24,260 bases of DNA from a virus. The notes under the pieces were generated by a model, which was not told the DNA's origin, did no database searches, and worked only from the letters and a program-made list of their open reading frames with translations. The stretch spans positions 1 through 24,260 of IMG/VR virus record IMGVR_UViG_3300030060_001902; one strand, written 5' to 3'. Below are positions 5,774 through 13,645 of the stretch, in pieces (the stretch's first letter is position 1; every line of letters starts with the position of its first letter). Made by a program: the position numbers and the translations under genes.

Positions 5774-6114
5774 AAGTAAGTGAGAACACTTCTATATCAA
5801 TGCCAATAAGAAATATGCTAGCAATAGTTACAGCAGTTGCTATTGGTGTTTGGGCTTACTTTGGAGTTATAGAAAGATTAAACAAATTAGAAACAGCAGA
5901 TCATCTTTTTAGTGCAGACCTTTTGAAGAAAGCTGAGCAAGAACCTAAAAACTTAGAGATGTTTATGTTGATTGAACATTTAGCATCACAAATAGAATCT
6001 ATAGAAAAAGAAATAGAAGCTAGTAGATACAATAAAGTCAATATAGATCATTTAAAAGAACAAGTTGATATTATAAATAAACAAATAGAAAAATTAAGAA
6101 ATGGTAATCACTAA
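5770..6114 (+). CDS. Single-pass membrane protein with coiled coil
   Basis: This 114-residue protein has a short polar N-terminus, one transmembrane helix at about 14-33 (NMLAIVTAVAIGVWAYFGVI) and a long helical region (35-112) with heptad-like spacing that ends in KQIEKLRNG. The C-terminal part most likely sits on one face of the inner membrane as a coiled coil. This is the plan of inner-membrane spanins (Rz-like) and of some holin-antiholin partners, but no partner gene is recognisable beside it, so the role is unproven. A similar protein recurs in marine phages near TerL. Confidence 0.6.
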   Translation: MKVSENTSISMPIRNMLAIVTAVAIGVWAYFGVIERLNKLETADHLFSADLLKKAEQEPKNLEMFMLIEHLASQIESIEKEIEASRYNKVNIDHLKEQVDIINKQIEKLRNGNH

Positions 6115-6314
6115 TGGAAGTAATAGTAGCTTTATTGATGTTTGTTGGTGCAGATCAGAAACTTGTAGAGATGACTTGGACTCCATCTATTAGTAAATGT
6201 TTAGAAAAAAAAAGAATTGCAACAAGAAATAGTAATGCAACTTATATGTGTTCTCGTGTAAAAGCAGAACTTGATGCAGATAATAAAATTTTAAGAATAG
6301 AAAAGTTAAAATAA
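6114..6314 (+). CDS. Small possibly exported protein with paired cysteines
   Basis: This 66-residue protein begins with a hydrophobic stretch (EVIVALLMFVGA) and contains two cysteines, in SKCLEKKR and YMCSRVKAEL, likely able to form a disulfide in the periplasm. The start overlaps the previous stop as TAATG. It resembles in plan the protein at 6437, and the two may be distant paralogues. Function unknown. Confidence 0.55.
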   Translation: MEVIVALLMFVGADQKLVEMTWTPSISKCLEKKRIATRNSNATYMCSRVKAELDADNKILRIEKLK

Positions 6315-6317
6315 TTT

Positions 6318-6440
6318 ATGAGTATAACAATGATTGATTGGTTTATAGAAAGTATTGTAAAGGTAACTAGAAGCATATTTCATTGGTGTTGGAGAGTACA
6401 AACTCAAAGAAAATATAATGCAAAGAAGAAAAAAAAATGA
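6318..6440 (+). CDS. Small amphipathic protein with Lys-rich end
   Basis: This 40-residue frame (MSITMIDWFIESIVKVTRS, then HWCWRV, ending in KKKKK) fits exactly between two genes and overlaps the next start as ATGA. The N-terminal helix is amphipathic with Trp and Ile on one side, so it could lie along a membrane. It has no clear Shine-Dalgarno sequence. Reality is supported mainly by the gene packing. Confidence 0.5.
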   Translation: MSITMIDWFIESIVKVTRSIFHWCWRVQTQRKYNAKKKKK

Positions 6441-6694
6441 GTTTTATATTATCAATGATGTTGTGTTCAGTAATAGATGGTGAAACTAAATGTATTCCAC
6501 CACACACTTTTGAAGTGAAATATCCTGATGCTTATGAATGTATGCTTGATGGCTACAATGAGTCTTATAATAAAATTGTAGCACTAGGCAGAGAAGATGT
6601 TAATAAATACAACATCTATATTAAATTTGGTTGCTATGAAGATAACTCTAACAAAACCCCAACATCATATATCGTCATCAAAGAAAAGATTTAG
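6437..6694 (+). CDS. Small possibly exported cysteine-containing protein
   Basis: This 85-residue protein has a short hydrophobic start (SFILSMMLC) and cysteines in TKCIP, YECMLDG and FGCYED. The order resembles small secreted proteins seen beside packaging genes in marine phages. It overlaps the terminase gene by 59 nt in another frame, which is long for this genome and raises the question of which start TerL uses. Function unknown. Confidence 0.55.
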   Translation: MSFILSMMLCSVIDGETKCIPPHTFEVKYPDAYECMLDGYNESYNKIVALGREDVNKYNIYIKFGCYEDNSNKTPTSYIVIKEKI

Positions 6695-7871
6695 AGTTTT
6701 AATATCAGGTAGAAGATTTGGTAAAACATATCTTGCTATTACTGAAATGATGAAATATGCGGCACTACCAAATCAAAAAATCTGGTATGTTGCACCAACT
6801 CTTAAAATGGCAAAAGACATTTGCTGGTCAAACCTAAAAGAGATACTTAATAAATTTAATTGGATAGAAGATATAAACGAAACTACACTTACAATAACTA
6901 TACGAAAAACTAAAAGCACTATATCACTAAAGTCTGCTGATTTACCAGATACACTTAGAGGAACAGGATTAAATTTTTTAATATTAGATGAGTTTGCAGA
7001 TATAGACAAAAGAGCATGGTTCGAAGTTTTAAGGGCTAGTGTAAGTGACACATTAGGAAATGTTTTTATGTGTGGAACTCCTAAAGGATATGGTAATTGG
7101 TCTTATGAGATGTATCTCAAAGGCAAACAAGACTCTGAATGGGATAGCTTTCAATACACTACATTAGAGGGTGGAATGGTTACTCCAAAAGAAATAGATC
7201 AAGCTAGACAAGACTTAGATCAAAGAACTTTTAGGCAAGAGTTTGAGGGAACATTTGAAAATTATGCTGGTGCTATTTATTATAACTTTCACCCTGTTGA
7301 GTCTGTTGTGCATAAAAAATTAGATTGGACAAAACCTTTACATATTGGAATGGACTTCAACATAGACCCAATGTCAGCTTGTGTTGCACAAATAGAAAAA
7401 GAAAAAATATATTTAGTTGATGAGATAGTAATTTATTCAAGTAATACTGACGAAATGGTGCAAGAGATAAGAGATAGATATGGAACAAAGATACCAATAT
7501 TTATCTATCCTGACCCAGCTTCAAGACAAAGAAAAACTTCTGCTGGTGGTAGAACAGATTTATCTATTTTACAAAATGGTGGATTTACAGTTAAGGTAAA
7601 ACATAGACACCCAGCAGTTCGAGATAGAATAAATGCTGTTAATTCCAAACTAAAAGATTCAAAAGGAATAAGGCATATTTTTGTTTCCAATTCTTGCAAA
7701 TATCTTATAAAAGGATTACAAAGACAAACGTACAAGGAAGATACAAATATTCCTGACAAAGAAGATGGATTTGACCATATGAATGATGCTCTAGGCTATA
7801 TGATTGATTATATAAAACCTTTAGTAACTCAAATGCCAAGTTCAGTACCAACAAGATGGGTTCACAAATAA
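6636..7871 (+). CDS. terL: Terminase large subunit
   Basis: This 411-residue packaging motor carries all key motifs. They are the Walker A variant GRRFGKT (25-31), Walker B LILDEF (115-120) with catalytic Glu119, and the coupling motif CGTPKG (146-151). The nuclease domain has Asp240 in IGMDFN and Asp380/Asp384 in DGFDHMNDALGY as probable metal ligands. It hydrolyses ATP to translocate DNA into the prohead through the portal and cuts the concatemer. The start is taken at 6636 (MKITLTKPQ), which matches the usual family N-terminus. An in-frame ATG at 6597 would add 13 unrelated residues. Neither start has a clear Shine-Dalgarno sequence. Confidence 0.92.
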   Translation: MKITLTKPQHHISSSKKRFRVLISGRRFGKTYLAITEMMKYAALPNQKIWYVAPTLKMAKDICWSNLKEILNKFNWIEDINETTLTITIRKTKSTISLKSADLPDTLRGTGLNFLILDEFADIDKRAWFEVLRASVSDTLGNVFMCGTPKGYGNWSYEMYLKGKQDSEWDSFQYTTLEGGMVTPKEIDQARQDLDQRTFRQEFEGTFENYAGAIYYNFHPVESVVHKKLDWTKPLHIGMDFNIDPMSACVAQIEKEKIYLVDEIVIYSSNTDEMVQEIRDRYGTKIPIFIYPDPASRQRKTSAGGRTDLSILQNGGFTVKVKHRHPAVRDRINAVNSKLKDSKGIRHIFVSNSCKYLIKGLQRQTYKEDTNIPDKEDGFDHMNDALGYMIDYIKPLVTQMPSSVPTRWVHK

Positions 7872-7872
7872 T

Positions 7873-9288
7873 ATGGCTTATACAAGAGATGATGCTTACG
7901 AAACACACAAAGATTACAAAGAAAACGTAAATCTTTGGGAATATTTTATAAGATCATACAATGGTGGCTACGATTATACTATTGGTCAATATCTAAACAG
8001 GTACAATCTTGAACTAGATAACGAATACAATCAAAGACTTGGTAACACACCATGCGATAATCATTGTAAAAATATAATTCAAATTTATTCATCTTTTTTG
8101 TTTAGAGTAAAAGCTTCAAGAGATTTTGGTTCTATGGCTGATGAGCCTAGTTTAGATTCATTTTTAAAAGATGCAGACTTAGAGGGTAACAACTTTAACT
8201 CTGTAATGAAACAGGCTCAAAACTATGCGGCTATCTATGGTCATGTATTTATGATTTTAGATAAACCAGCCATACAAACCAGAACAAGAGCAGAAGAACT
8301 TAATCAAGAAATAAGACCATATATTTCAATCGTTACACCTGAGAATGTTTTAGATTGGAATTTCAAAAGAGAAGTAAATGGTAAATATTATTTAGACTAT
8401 CTGAAAGTTAGAGAAGAAGTAGATAAAGATGGCGGTACATATTTTAGGTTATGGTTTCCTGATCGAATAGAAACAATTTATTCAAAAGATGATAGATCAG
8501 ACCCAACCACAATAGATACTGTCGATAATCTGATTGGCAAAATACCAGCAGTTATTTTATACAATTCCAAATCGCATAAGAGGGGGATTGGTCAATCAGA
8601 CCTACAGGACATAGCTGATTTGCAAAAAAGTATATACAATGAATTATCTGAGATTGAACAATTAATCAGATTAACAAACCACCCATCATTAGTTAAAACT
8701 CCATCAGTAAATGCTAGTGCTGGTGCTGGTGCAGTAATCGAAATGCCAGATGAAATGGACTCAAATTTAAAACCATATCTACTACAACCATCAGGACAAA
8801 ATCTTAATGGTTTAATGGACTCAATAAATCACAAAGTAGATGCAATAAATAGGATTGCACATACAGGAGCAGTAAGAACAACTAAGCAACAAGTATCATC
8901 TGGAATAGCTTTACAAACAGAGTTTGAATTACTTAATGCAAGACTTTCAGAAAAAGCGGACAACTTAGAAATAGCAGAAGAACAATTATTTAGATGTTAT
9001 GCTATGTTCCAAAACACAACATTTGATGGTGAAATAAATTACCCAGATTCGTTTAATATAAGAGATTATGCTTCTGATTTAATTTACTTCCAACAAGCAA
9101 AAGCTATGTCTATTGGTTCACCTACATTTAACAAAGAAGTTGATAAAGAGATTGCAAGAGCAGTTGTAGATGATGATGAAAAACTAAATACTATCTTTGA
9201 CGAGATAGATCAAAAAGCAGAAGTTGGTGAATTTACACAAGACGAAACTACACAAGAAGATCAAGAAGTAGAGCAAGAGCAGATTTAA
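7873..9288 (+). CDS. Portal protein
   Basis: This 471-residue protein follows TerL directly and has portal-like features: a Trp/Tyr-rich start (NLWEYFIRSYNGGYDYTIGQY), CKNIIQIYSSFLFR, YAAIYGHVFMILDKP, the block PAVILYNSKSHKRGIGQSDLQDIADLQ split by short gaps, and the helical GIALQTEFELLNARLSEKA. It has a strongly acidic C-terminus. It forms the dodecameric ring at the capsid vertex through which DNA passes. The length and position between TerL and the MuF-like gene are normal. Confidence 0.85.
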   Translation: MAYTRDDAYETHKDYKENVNLWEYFIRSYNGGYDYTIGQYLNRYNLELDNEYNQRLGNTPCDNHCKNIIQIYSSFLFRVKASRDFGSMADEPSLDSFLKDADLEGNNFNSVMKQAQNYAAIYGHVFMILDKPAIQTRTRAEELNQEIRPYISIVTPENVLDWNFKREVNGKYYLDYLKVREEVDKDGGTYFRLWFPDRIETIYSKDDRSDPTTIDTVDNLIGKIPAVILYNSKSHKRGIGQSDLQDIADLQKSIYNELSEIEQLIRLTNHPSLVKTPSVNASAGAGAVIEMPDEMDSNLKPYLLQPSGQNLNGLMDSINHKVDAINRIAHTGAVRTTKQQVSSGIALQTEFELLNARLSEKADNLEIAEEQLFRCYAMFQNTTFDGEINYPDSFNIRDYASDLIYFQQAKAMSIGSPTFNKEVDKEIARAVVDDDEKLNTIFDEIDQKAEVGEFTQDETTQEDQEVEQEQI

Positions 9289-9291
9289 TGA

Positions 9292-10287
9292 ATGGCAGAT
9301 ATAGTAAAAGACGCAACCGATTATCGTATCAAACAAATTGAGATAGCAGAAGAAAAATATTATAAAACTCTCATAGCAACACTTGATAGAATAGAACGAG
9401 AAGTAGTTGAACTAGCAAACAGAGATTTAAAAAAAACAACAGATGGAAGATTAATAGAACTCCAAGCCGCAATAGCAATCAGACCAAAAATAAAAGCAAT
9501 ACTTGACAGAGAATATCTAGCATGGTCAGATACAGTTGTAAGAGAGGGTTTTACAAAACAAGCCAAGAGAGTAGAAAAAGCTTTTGAAAGAATTGGCAAT
9601 ATTCCTGTAGAGTTCCAAGAATTAACTAAAGGTGATCTTGCTTTAGTACAAAATCTAAAACAACAATACTTTACTCAATTCAAAGATGTATCAAATACAT
9701 TTACAAGAAGATTATCAGAAAAGGTTTATCAAAATACATTAGTAGGTAACAGCTTTGTAGAACTTGAAAAAGAACTTAAACAAACAATCAATGGCATTTA
9801 TGCTAGTTCAAATGATGCAGAAGCTAATAGACTAATAGATTTTATAAATAATAATAAATTTAATGCATCAAAGAAAACAGAAGTAGACACAGCTATACAA
9901 ACTTTACAATCTAAGTTTGCAAGAGATAGGGCTGGAGAAAACATGAAAAGATATGCGAGTCAGATATTAAACGACTCATTAAGAGAATTTGATGCAACCC
10001 TTAATTTCAATAAAGCTAATGATGCTGGTTTAACATTTGTCAAATACTTTGGAGATGTAATACCTACAACCAGAGAGATTTGCAGAGATTTAATAAATGG
10101 TGTATTAAATAGACGACCTAGTGGTTTATTTACTCTTGATGAAGTAAAAAGGTTATGGGCTAGTAGGTCATGGTCTGGTAAAAAATCAGGCGACCCATTA
10201 TTCGTAAGAGGTGGGTATAATTGCAGACATCAATGGAGTTATGTCAATCCTAATTGGTATAACAAAAAAGGTGATCTGATAATATAA
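9292..10287 (+). CDS. MuF-like minor head protein
   Basis: This 331-residue protein is helical in its first two thirds (coiled-coil-like around 5-60 and 120-230). It ends with the Mu-F-type C-terminal block: TFVKYFGDVIPTTREICRDL, then RGGYNCRHQW and a final NPNWY. MuF-family proteins sit at the portal inside the head and help head morphogenesis. Some are ejected with DNA. It follows the portal after a 3-base gap and precedes the scaffold, the usual order. No toxin domain is fused to it. Confidence 0.8.
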   Translation: MADIVKDATDYRIKQIEIAEEKYYKTLIATLDRIEREVVELANRDLKKTTDGRLIELQAAIAIRPKIKAILDREYLAWSDTVVREGFTKQAKRVEKAFERIGNIPVEFQELTKGDLALVQNLKQQYFTQFKDVSNTFTRRLSEKVYQNTLVGNSFVELEKELKQTINGIYASSNDAEANRLIDFINNNKFNASKKTEVDTAIQTLQSKFARDRAGENMKRYASQILNDSLREFDATLNFNKANDAGLTFVKYFGDVIPTTREICRDLINGVLNRRPSGLFTLDEVKRLWASRSWSGKKSGDPLFVRGGYNCRHQWSYVNPNWYNKKGDLII

Positions 10288-10301
10288 ACAAAGGAGAAAC
10301 A

Positions 10302-11006
10302 ATGTCAGAGGACAAACAGGTTAATCAACCGCAAAATGATGTTCAGGAAGCTGAAGTTAAACAAACTCAAACTGACGACAAACCAACAGCAAGTTTTAAT
10401 CAAGATGATGTTGATAGAATAGTCAAACAAAGACTAGAAGCTGAAAAAGCAAAACATCAAAGAATGTTAGATGAAACTAAGAAAAAAGAAGAAGAAATCT
10501 TAAAAGAAAAACAAATACAAGAAGCTAAAACAAAAGCTGATCTTGAAAATCTTATGAAAGCTAGAATAGCTGAAAAAGATAAAGAGTTAGCTGATTGGAA
10601 AAGCAAAGTAAAAACAATCAATGTAGATAATAGTATTTTATCATTAGCTTCAAAGAACAATGCTATTGCACCAGATCAAGTAGTTTCTTTATTAAAAAGT
10701 GAAGTAAATTATAATGATGATGGTAGAATAGAAGTACTTGATAATAATAAAAACATAAGATACAACCCAAAAGGAGAACTACTTTCTATTGAAGATCGAG
10801 TAAAAGAGTTTTTAGATGCTAACCCACATTTCCGTAAAGGGTCTTTGTCTGGAACAGGAAGCCAGAGTAGTGTCGAGGGGAAAACTGTAAAACCATTTAA
10901 CATTCAGGACTTAGACATGAGCAAGGCAGAAGATCGTCAAAAGTATGCTGAGTATCGCAAACAAAGAGATTCTAGACCTACTCAAATAAATTTAACAAAT
11001 AAATAA
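10302..11006 (+). CDS. Capsid scaffold protein
   Basis: This 234-residue, highly charged protein has a Gln/Asp-rich N-terminus (1-35), a long coiled coil (about 40-110, KHQRMLDETKKKEEEILKEK and onward) and a C-terminal part with FLDANPHFRKG and DMSKAEDRQKYAEYRKQR that probably contacts the coat protein. The composition, the helical character and the position just before the major capsid gene match phage scaffolds of the DUF4355/gp20 type. A good Shine-Dalgarno sequence (AAAGGAGAA) lies before the ATG. Confidence 0.8.
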   Translation: MSEDKQVNQPQNDVQEAEVKQTQTDDKPTASFNQDDVDRIVKQRLEAEKAKHQRMLDETKKKEEEILKEKQIQEAKTKADLENLMKARIAEKDKELADWKSKVKTINVDNSILSLASKNNAIAPDQVVSLLKSEVNYNDDGRIEVLDNNKNIRYNPKGELLSIEDRVKEFLDANPHFRKGSLSGTGSQSSVEGKTVKPFNIQDLDMSKAEDRQKYAEYRKQRDSRPTQINLTNK

Positions 11007-11022
11007 ATAAAGGAAAAATAAA

Positions 11023-11880
11023 ATGGCAAACGAAAGCACAAGTTCTACACTCTCGGAATTATATACTGAGATCGTAGCAGAAGCATTATTCGTAGCATCA
11101 GAGCAATCAATAATGAGGCCTCTAGTACGAAATTATGCAGTAACAGGTGGTGGAAAGTCAGTTGAAGTTCCAATCTATGCGGCAGTTTCTGCGGCGGCGG
11201 TATCGGAAGCATCTGATTTATCTAACACAGCAATCAATCCAACTTCAGTAACAATCACTTGTTCTGAAAATGGAATAATGACAACTTTAACTGATCTAGG
11301 AAGAAATGCGGCTCCAAGAAATGTAGCGGCAGACATAGGTCGATTATTTGGAGAAGCGATTGCAAAAAAAATAGACACAGACTTAACAGCTTTATTCGGT
11401 GGTTTCTCAACTACTGTTGGTTCAGCTTCTACAGCTATGTCTGCGGCATTGATATTCCAAGCAGTAGCTAAATTAAGAGCGGCTGGTGTGTCAGGAGATA
11501 ATCTTAATGCGGTAATCCACCCACAAGTAGCATTTGATCTAAAATCAGGTCTTACAAATACATTTGCTAACCCAAATCCGGGTGTTGGTAATGAAATTTT
11601 AAGATCATCTTTAGTAGGTCAAATCGCTGGAGTAAATATATTTGAAACTTCAAATATGGCGGACTCATCAGGTAATAATCCGGGAACAACTGGAGATTAC
11701 AAAGGTGCAGTATTTAATCCAGATGCTTTAGGACTAGCAATGATGCAAGACTTAAAAATCGAAACTCAAAGAGATGCGTCTCTTAGAGCCGATGAAATTG
11801 TTGCGACAGCCGTCTATGGTGTCGGTGAATTAAACGATGCTAATGGTGTTGAAGTCGAGTCAGACTCATCAATCCAATAA
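11023..11880 (+). CDS. Major capsid protein
   Basis: This 285-residue protein, rich in Ala, Ser and Gly, has SVEVPIYAAVSA, ITCSENGIMTTLTDLGR, RLFGEAIAKKIDTDL, LNAVIHPQVAFDL and a C-terminal ETQRDASLRADEIVATAVYG block. These are typical of HK97-fold coat proteins of marine siphoviruses. It has no long N-terminal delta domain. Together with the separate scaffold and the lack of a visible protease, this suggests assembly without a protease-cleaved coat. It is followed by a stable GAAA-capped hairpin. Its codon choice is richer in G/C than its neighbours, as expected for the most highly made protein. Confidence 0.88.
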   Translation: MANESTSSTLSELYTEIVAEALFVASEQSIMRPLVRNYAVTGGGKSVEVPIYAAVSAAAVSEASDLSNTAINPTSVTITCSENGIMTTLTDLGRNAAPRNVAADIGRLFGEAIAKKIDTDLTALFGGFSTTVGSASTAMSAALIFQAVAKLRAAGVSGDNLNAVIHPQVAFDLKSGLTNTFANPNPGVGNEILRSSLVGQIAGVNIFETSNMADSSGNNPGTTGDYKGAVFNPDALGLAMMQDLKIETQRDASLRADEIVATAVYGVGELNDANGVEVESDSSIQ

Positions 11881-11889
11881 TAGGATAAC

Positions 11890-11915
11890 TATAAGGGCGA
11901 GAAATCGCCCTTATA
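11890..11915 (+). terminator. GAAA-capped hairpin after the capsid gene
   Basis: TATAAGGGCGA (11890-11900) pairs perfectly with TCGCCCTTATA (11905-11915) around the loop GAAA, giving an 11-bp stem with a GNRA-type tetraloop. It begins 10 bases after the capsid stop. The following bases (TTAACTAGG) are not a real U-tract, so full termination is doubtful. Partial termination, or protection of the capsid mRNA 3' end so that capsid is made in excess over tail proteins, is more likely. Confidence 0.75.
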
Positions 11916-11932
11916 TTAACTAGGAGAAAATT

Positions 11933-12142
11933 ATGGAAGAAATGATTAAACTAACAAATGGAAAAAAAACTATAATTAGATCAAAAATTCAATACGAAGC
12001 AAATGTAGCACACTTTAAAATGAGAGGATTTACTCCCTTAGATGAAGTAAAAAAAGAAATTAAAAAGACGACTTTAAAAGATATTGCTGATAAAGTTGTG
12101 CAACTAAAACCAAAGAAAAAAAAAGCGAGGAAGAAAAAATGA
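11933..12142 (+). CDS. Small protein with Lys-rich tail
   Basis: This 69-residue protein has a short folded-looking part (MIKLTNGKKTIIRSKIQY, then HFKMRGFTPLDEV) and a C-terminus of mostly lysine and arginine (about 58-69). It is preceded by TAGGAGAA at good spacing. Located between the coat and connector genes, it may be a minor head protein that contacts packaged DNA with its basic tail. That role is inferred only from charge and position. Confidence 0.6.
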   Translation: MEEMIKLTNGKKTIIRSKIQYEANVAHFKMRGFTPLDEVKKEIKKTTLKDIADKVVQLKPKKKKARKKK

Positions 12143-12240
12143 AAGACTTAAAAAAATATTGGAAGATAGCAAAAGATAATAAAAAAGTAGTAATGGGTGT
12201 TATCATACTTCTTGCGATTATTATTTCATGGGTATCGTAA
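12139..12240 (+). CDS. Small single-pass membrane protein
   Basis: This 33-residue frame has a basic N-terminal helix (MKDLKKYWKIAKDNKKV) and one transmembrane segment (VVMGVIILLAIIISW, about 17-31). The ATG overlaps the end of the previous gene (ATGA), and the next gene begins one base after its stop. A membrane peptide in the middle of head genes is odd. It might recruit capsids to the membrane, join lysis, or be ejected at infection. None of these is proven. Confidence 0.6.
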   Translation: MKDLKKYWKIAKDNKKVVMGVIILLAIIISWVS

Positions 12241-12241
12241 T

Positions 12242-12727
12242 ATGGCAAACTTTACAGGTGCAAATGTAATAACAACATCAGATGTTTTAAAATATCAACC
12301 TGATGCTTTTGATTTTGGTATATCTACAACAGCAACAGAAACTACAAATTTCCTTTTACAAACAACAAATGATATTCTTAGACAATTAAGAATAGAATGG
12401 TTTCCAACTTATAAAACAAATGTCTATACAGATATTACAGTTTTAAATACTGTAGAGATGGAAAACACTAAAGTAAATTTAGATCAATTTGAAAGAGCTG
12501 GTGTATATTTATTTCTTGGTAGATTTTATTTACCAGCATTGACAAAATTTAGACCTGAAGCTGACAAAGATAGATTTGAAAGAATGGGTGAATATTATAT
12601 GGCTGAATATAACAAAGAGTTCAGAGCAATACTTGAAGATGGTGTTGAATATGACTCTACAGCAGATGGCTCAATAGTTTCAAATGAAAGAGAACCTTTA
12701 CATGGCTATAGACGATTGAATAGATAA
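12242..12727 (+). CDS. Head-tail connector protein
   Basis: This 161-residue protein starts at MANFTGANV (12242). The ATG at 12197 belongs to the overlapping membrane peptide region and would add residues read out of that gene's frame. Helical blocks (ETTNFLLQTTNDILRQLRIE, ERAGVYLFLGRFYLPALTKF, DRFERMGEYYMAEYNKEF) match the all-helical adaptor that docks beneath the portal (HK97 gp6/SPP1 gp15 role). Position just after the coat genes agrees. Confidence 0.65.
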   Translation: MANFTGANVITTSDVLKYQPDAFDFGISTTATETTNFLLQTTNDILRQLRIEWFPTYKTNVYTDITVLNTVEMENTKVNLDQFERAGVYLFLGRFYLPALTKFRPEADKDRFERMGEYYMAEYNKEFRAILEDGVEYDSTADGSIVSNEREPLHGYRRLNR

Positions 12728-13203
12728 TGGCTGTCAATCTAAATATCAAAACTAATTCAAAACAAGTATCTGCAAAATTTAAAAAGTTTGGTTCTGTATT
12801 ACCAAGAATAATTGATAAAGGTGTAAAACAAGCTGGTTTTCAATTAGTAGAAATAATAAGGACTAAAACATCAAAAGGACAAGATTTTAAAGACAGAAGA
12901 TTTGCACCATATTCTGAGGGATATTTAAAAAGATTACAAAGAGAGGGTAAGCCAACAGCAGTAGATTTATTTTATTCTGGTAGAATGTTAGGTGCTTTGA
13001 CTCCATCAATGGTCAAGAAAACAGGTAAGCACAAAGTAACATTAGCATTTTCAAGAAAAGAAGAAATAGATAAAGCTTTTTTTAATCAAGTAACTACAGA
13101 CCCACAAAGAGAATTTTTTGGCTTTAATACTAGAACAGAAAAGATTATAAACAAATCTTTTGAAAAATTTGTTAAAGACGAACTAAGAAAATTTAAGTTA
13201 TGA
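12727..13203 (+). CDS. HK97 gp10-like head-tail joining protein
   Basis: This 158-residue, strongly basic protein contains LPRIIDKGVKQAGFQLVEII, QDFKDRRFAPYSEGY, DLFYSGRMLGAL and REFFGFNTRTEKIINKSFEKF. The F-x-P-Y-S-x-x-Y and SG-x-M-L blocks are typical of gp10-like tail-completion proteins. It probably joins the connector and the tail terminator. Start and stop overlap the neighbours as TAATG and ATGA. Confidence 0.7.
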   Translation: MAVNLNIKTNSKQVSAKFKKFGSVLPRIIDKGVKQAGFQLVEIIRTKTSKGQDFKDRRFAPYSEGYLKRLQREGKPTAVDLFYSGRMLGALTPSMVKKTGKHKVTLAFSRKEEIDKAFFNQVTTDPQREFFGFNTRTEKIINKSFEKFVKDELRKFKL

Positions 13204-13637
13204 GTACAAGAGAAAATATTGCATCAAACATATTATCTACCATTTCTGGTATATCAAGCCCAAGTATTAAAAAAGCTACAAGACAACCATTTCAATTAGA
13301 TGAATTATCTGACAAACAATATCCAGCAGTTATAGTTCAAACATCAGAAGAAACTAGAGAAGATCAAGAAATAGGCTCAGGTGCAAAAACAAGAATTGGT
13401 ACAATAGACTTCTTAATTCTTGGATTTGTAAAAGGTGCAGAAGTTAATATTGATACAAAAAGGAATCAGTTAATAACAGCTATTGAAACAGAACTAGAAT
13501 CTGATATTACTCGATCTGGTAACGCACTTGATACAGAAGTTATTCAGGTTGAAACTGATGAGGGTACTTTGTTTCCTATAGGTGGAATAAGAATGACTAT
13601 TAGGTGTATTTACGAATTTGAAGCTGGTACACCATAG
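13200..13637 (+). CDS. Tail terminator protein
   Basis: This 145-residue alpha/beta protein has a first helix (STRENIASNILSTISGI), strands such as YPAVIVQTSEE and GTIDFLILGFVKG, a helix (KRNQLITAIETELES) and a last strand MTIRCIYEFEAG. This order is that of lambda gpU-like tail terminators, which stop tube growth and join the tail to the head. Its location between the gp10-like and tail tube genes fits. Confidence 0.65.
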   Translation: MSTRENIASNILSTISGISSPSIKKATRQPFQLDELSDKQYPAVIVQTSEETREDQEIGSGAKTRIGTIDFLILGFVKGAEVNIDTKRNQLITAIETELESDITRSGNALDTEVIQVETDEGTLFPIGGIRMTIRCIYEFEAGTP

Positions 13638-13645
13638 GAGATAAT

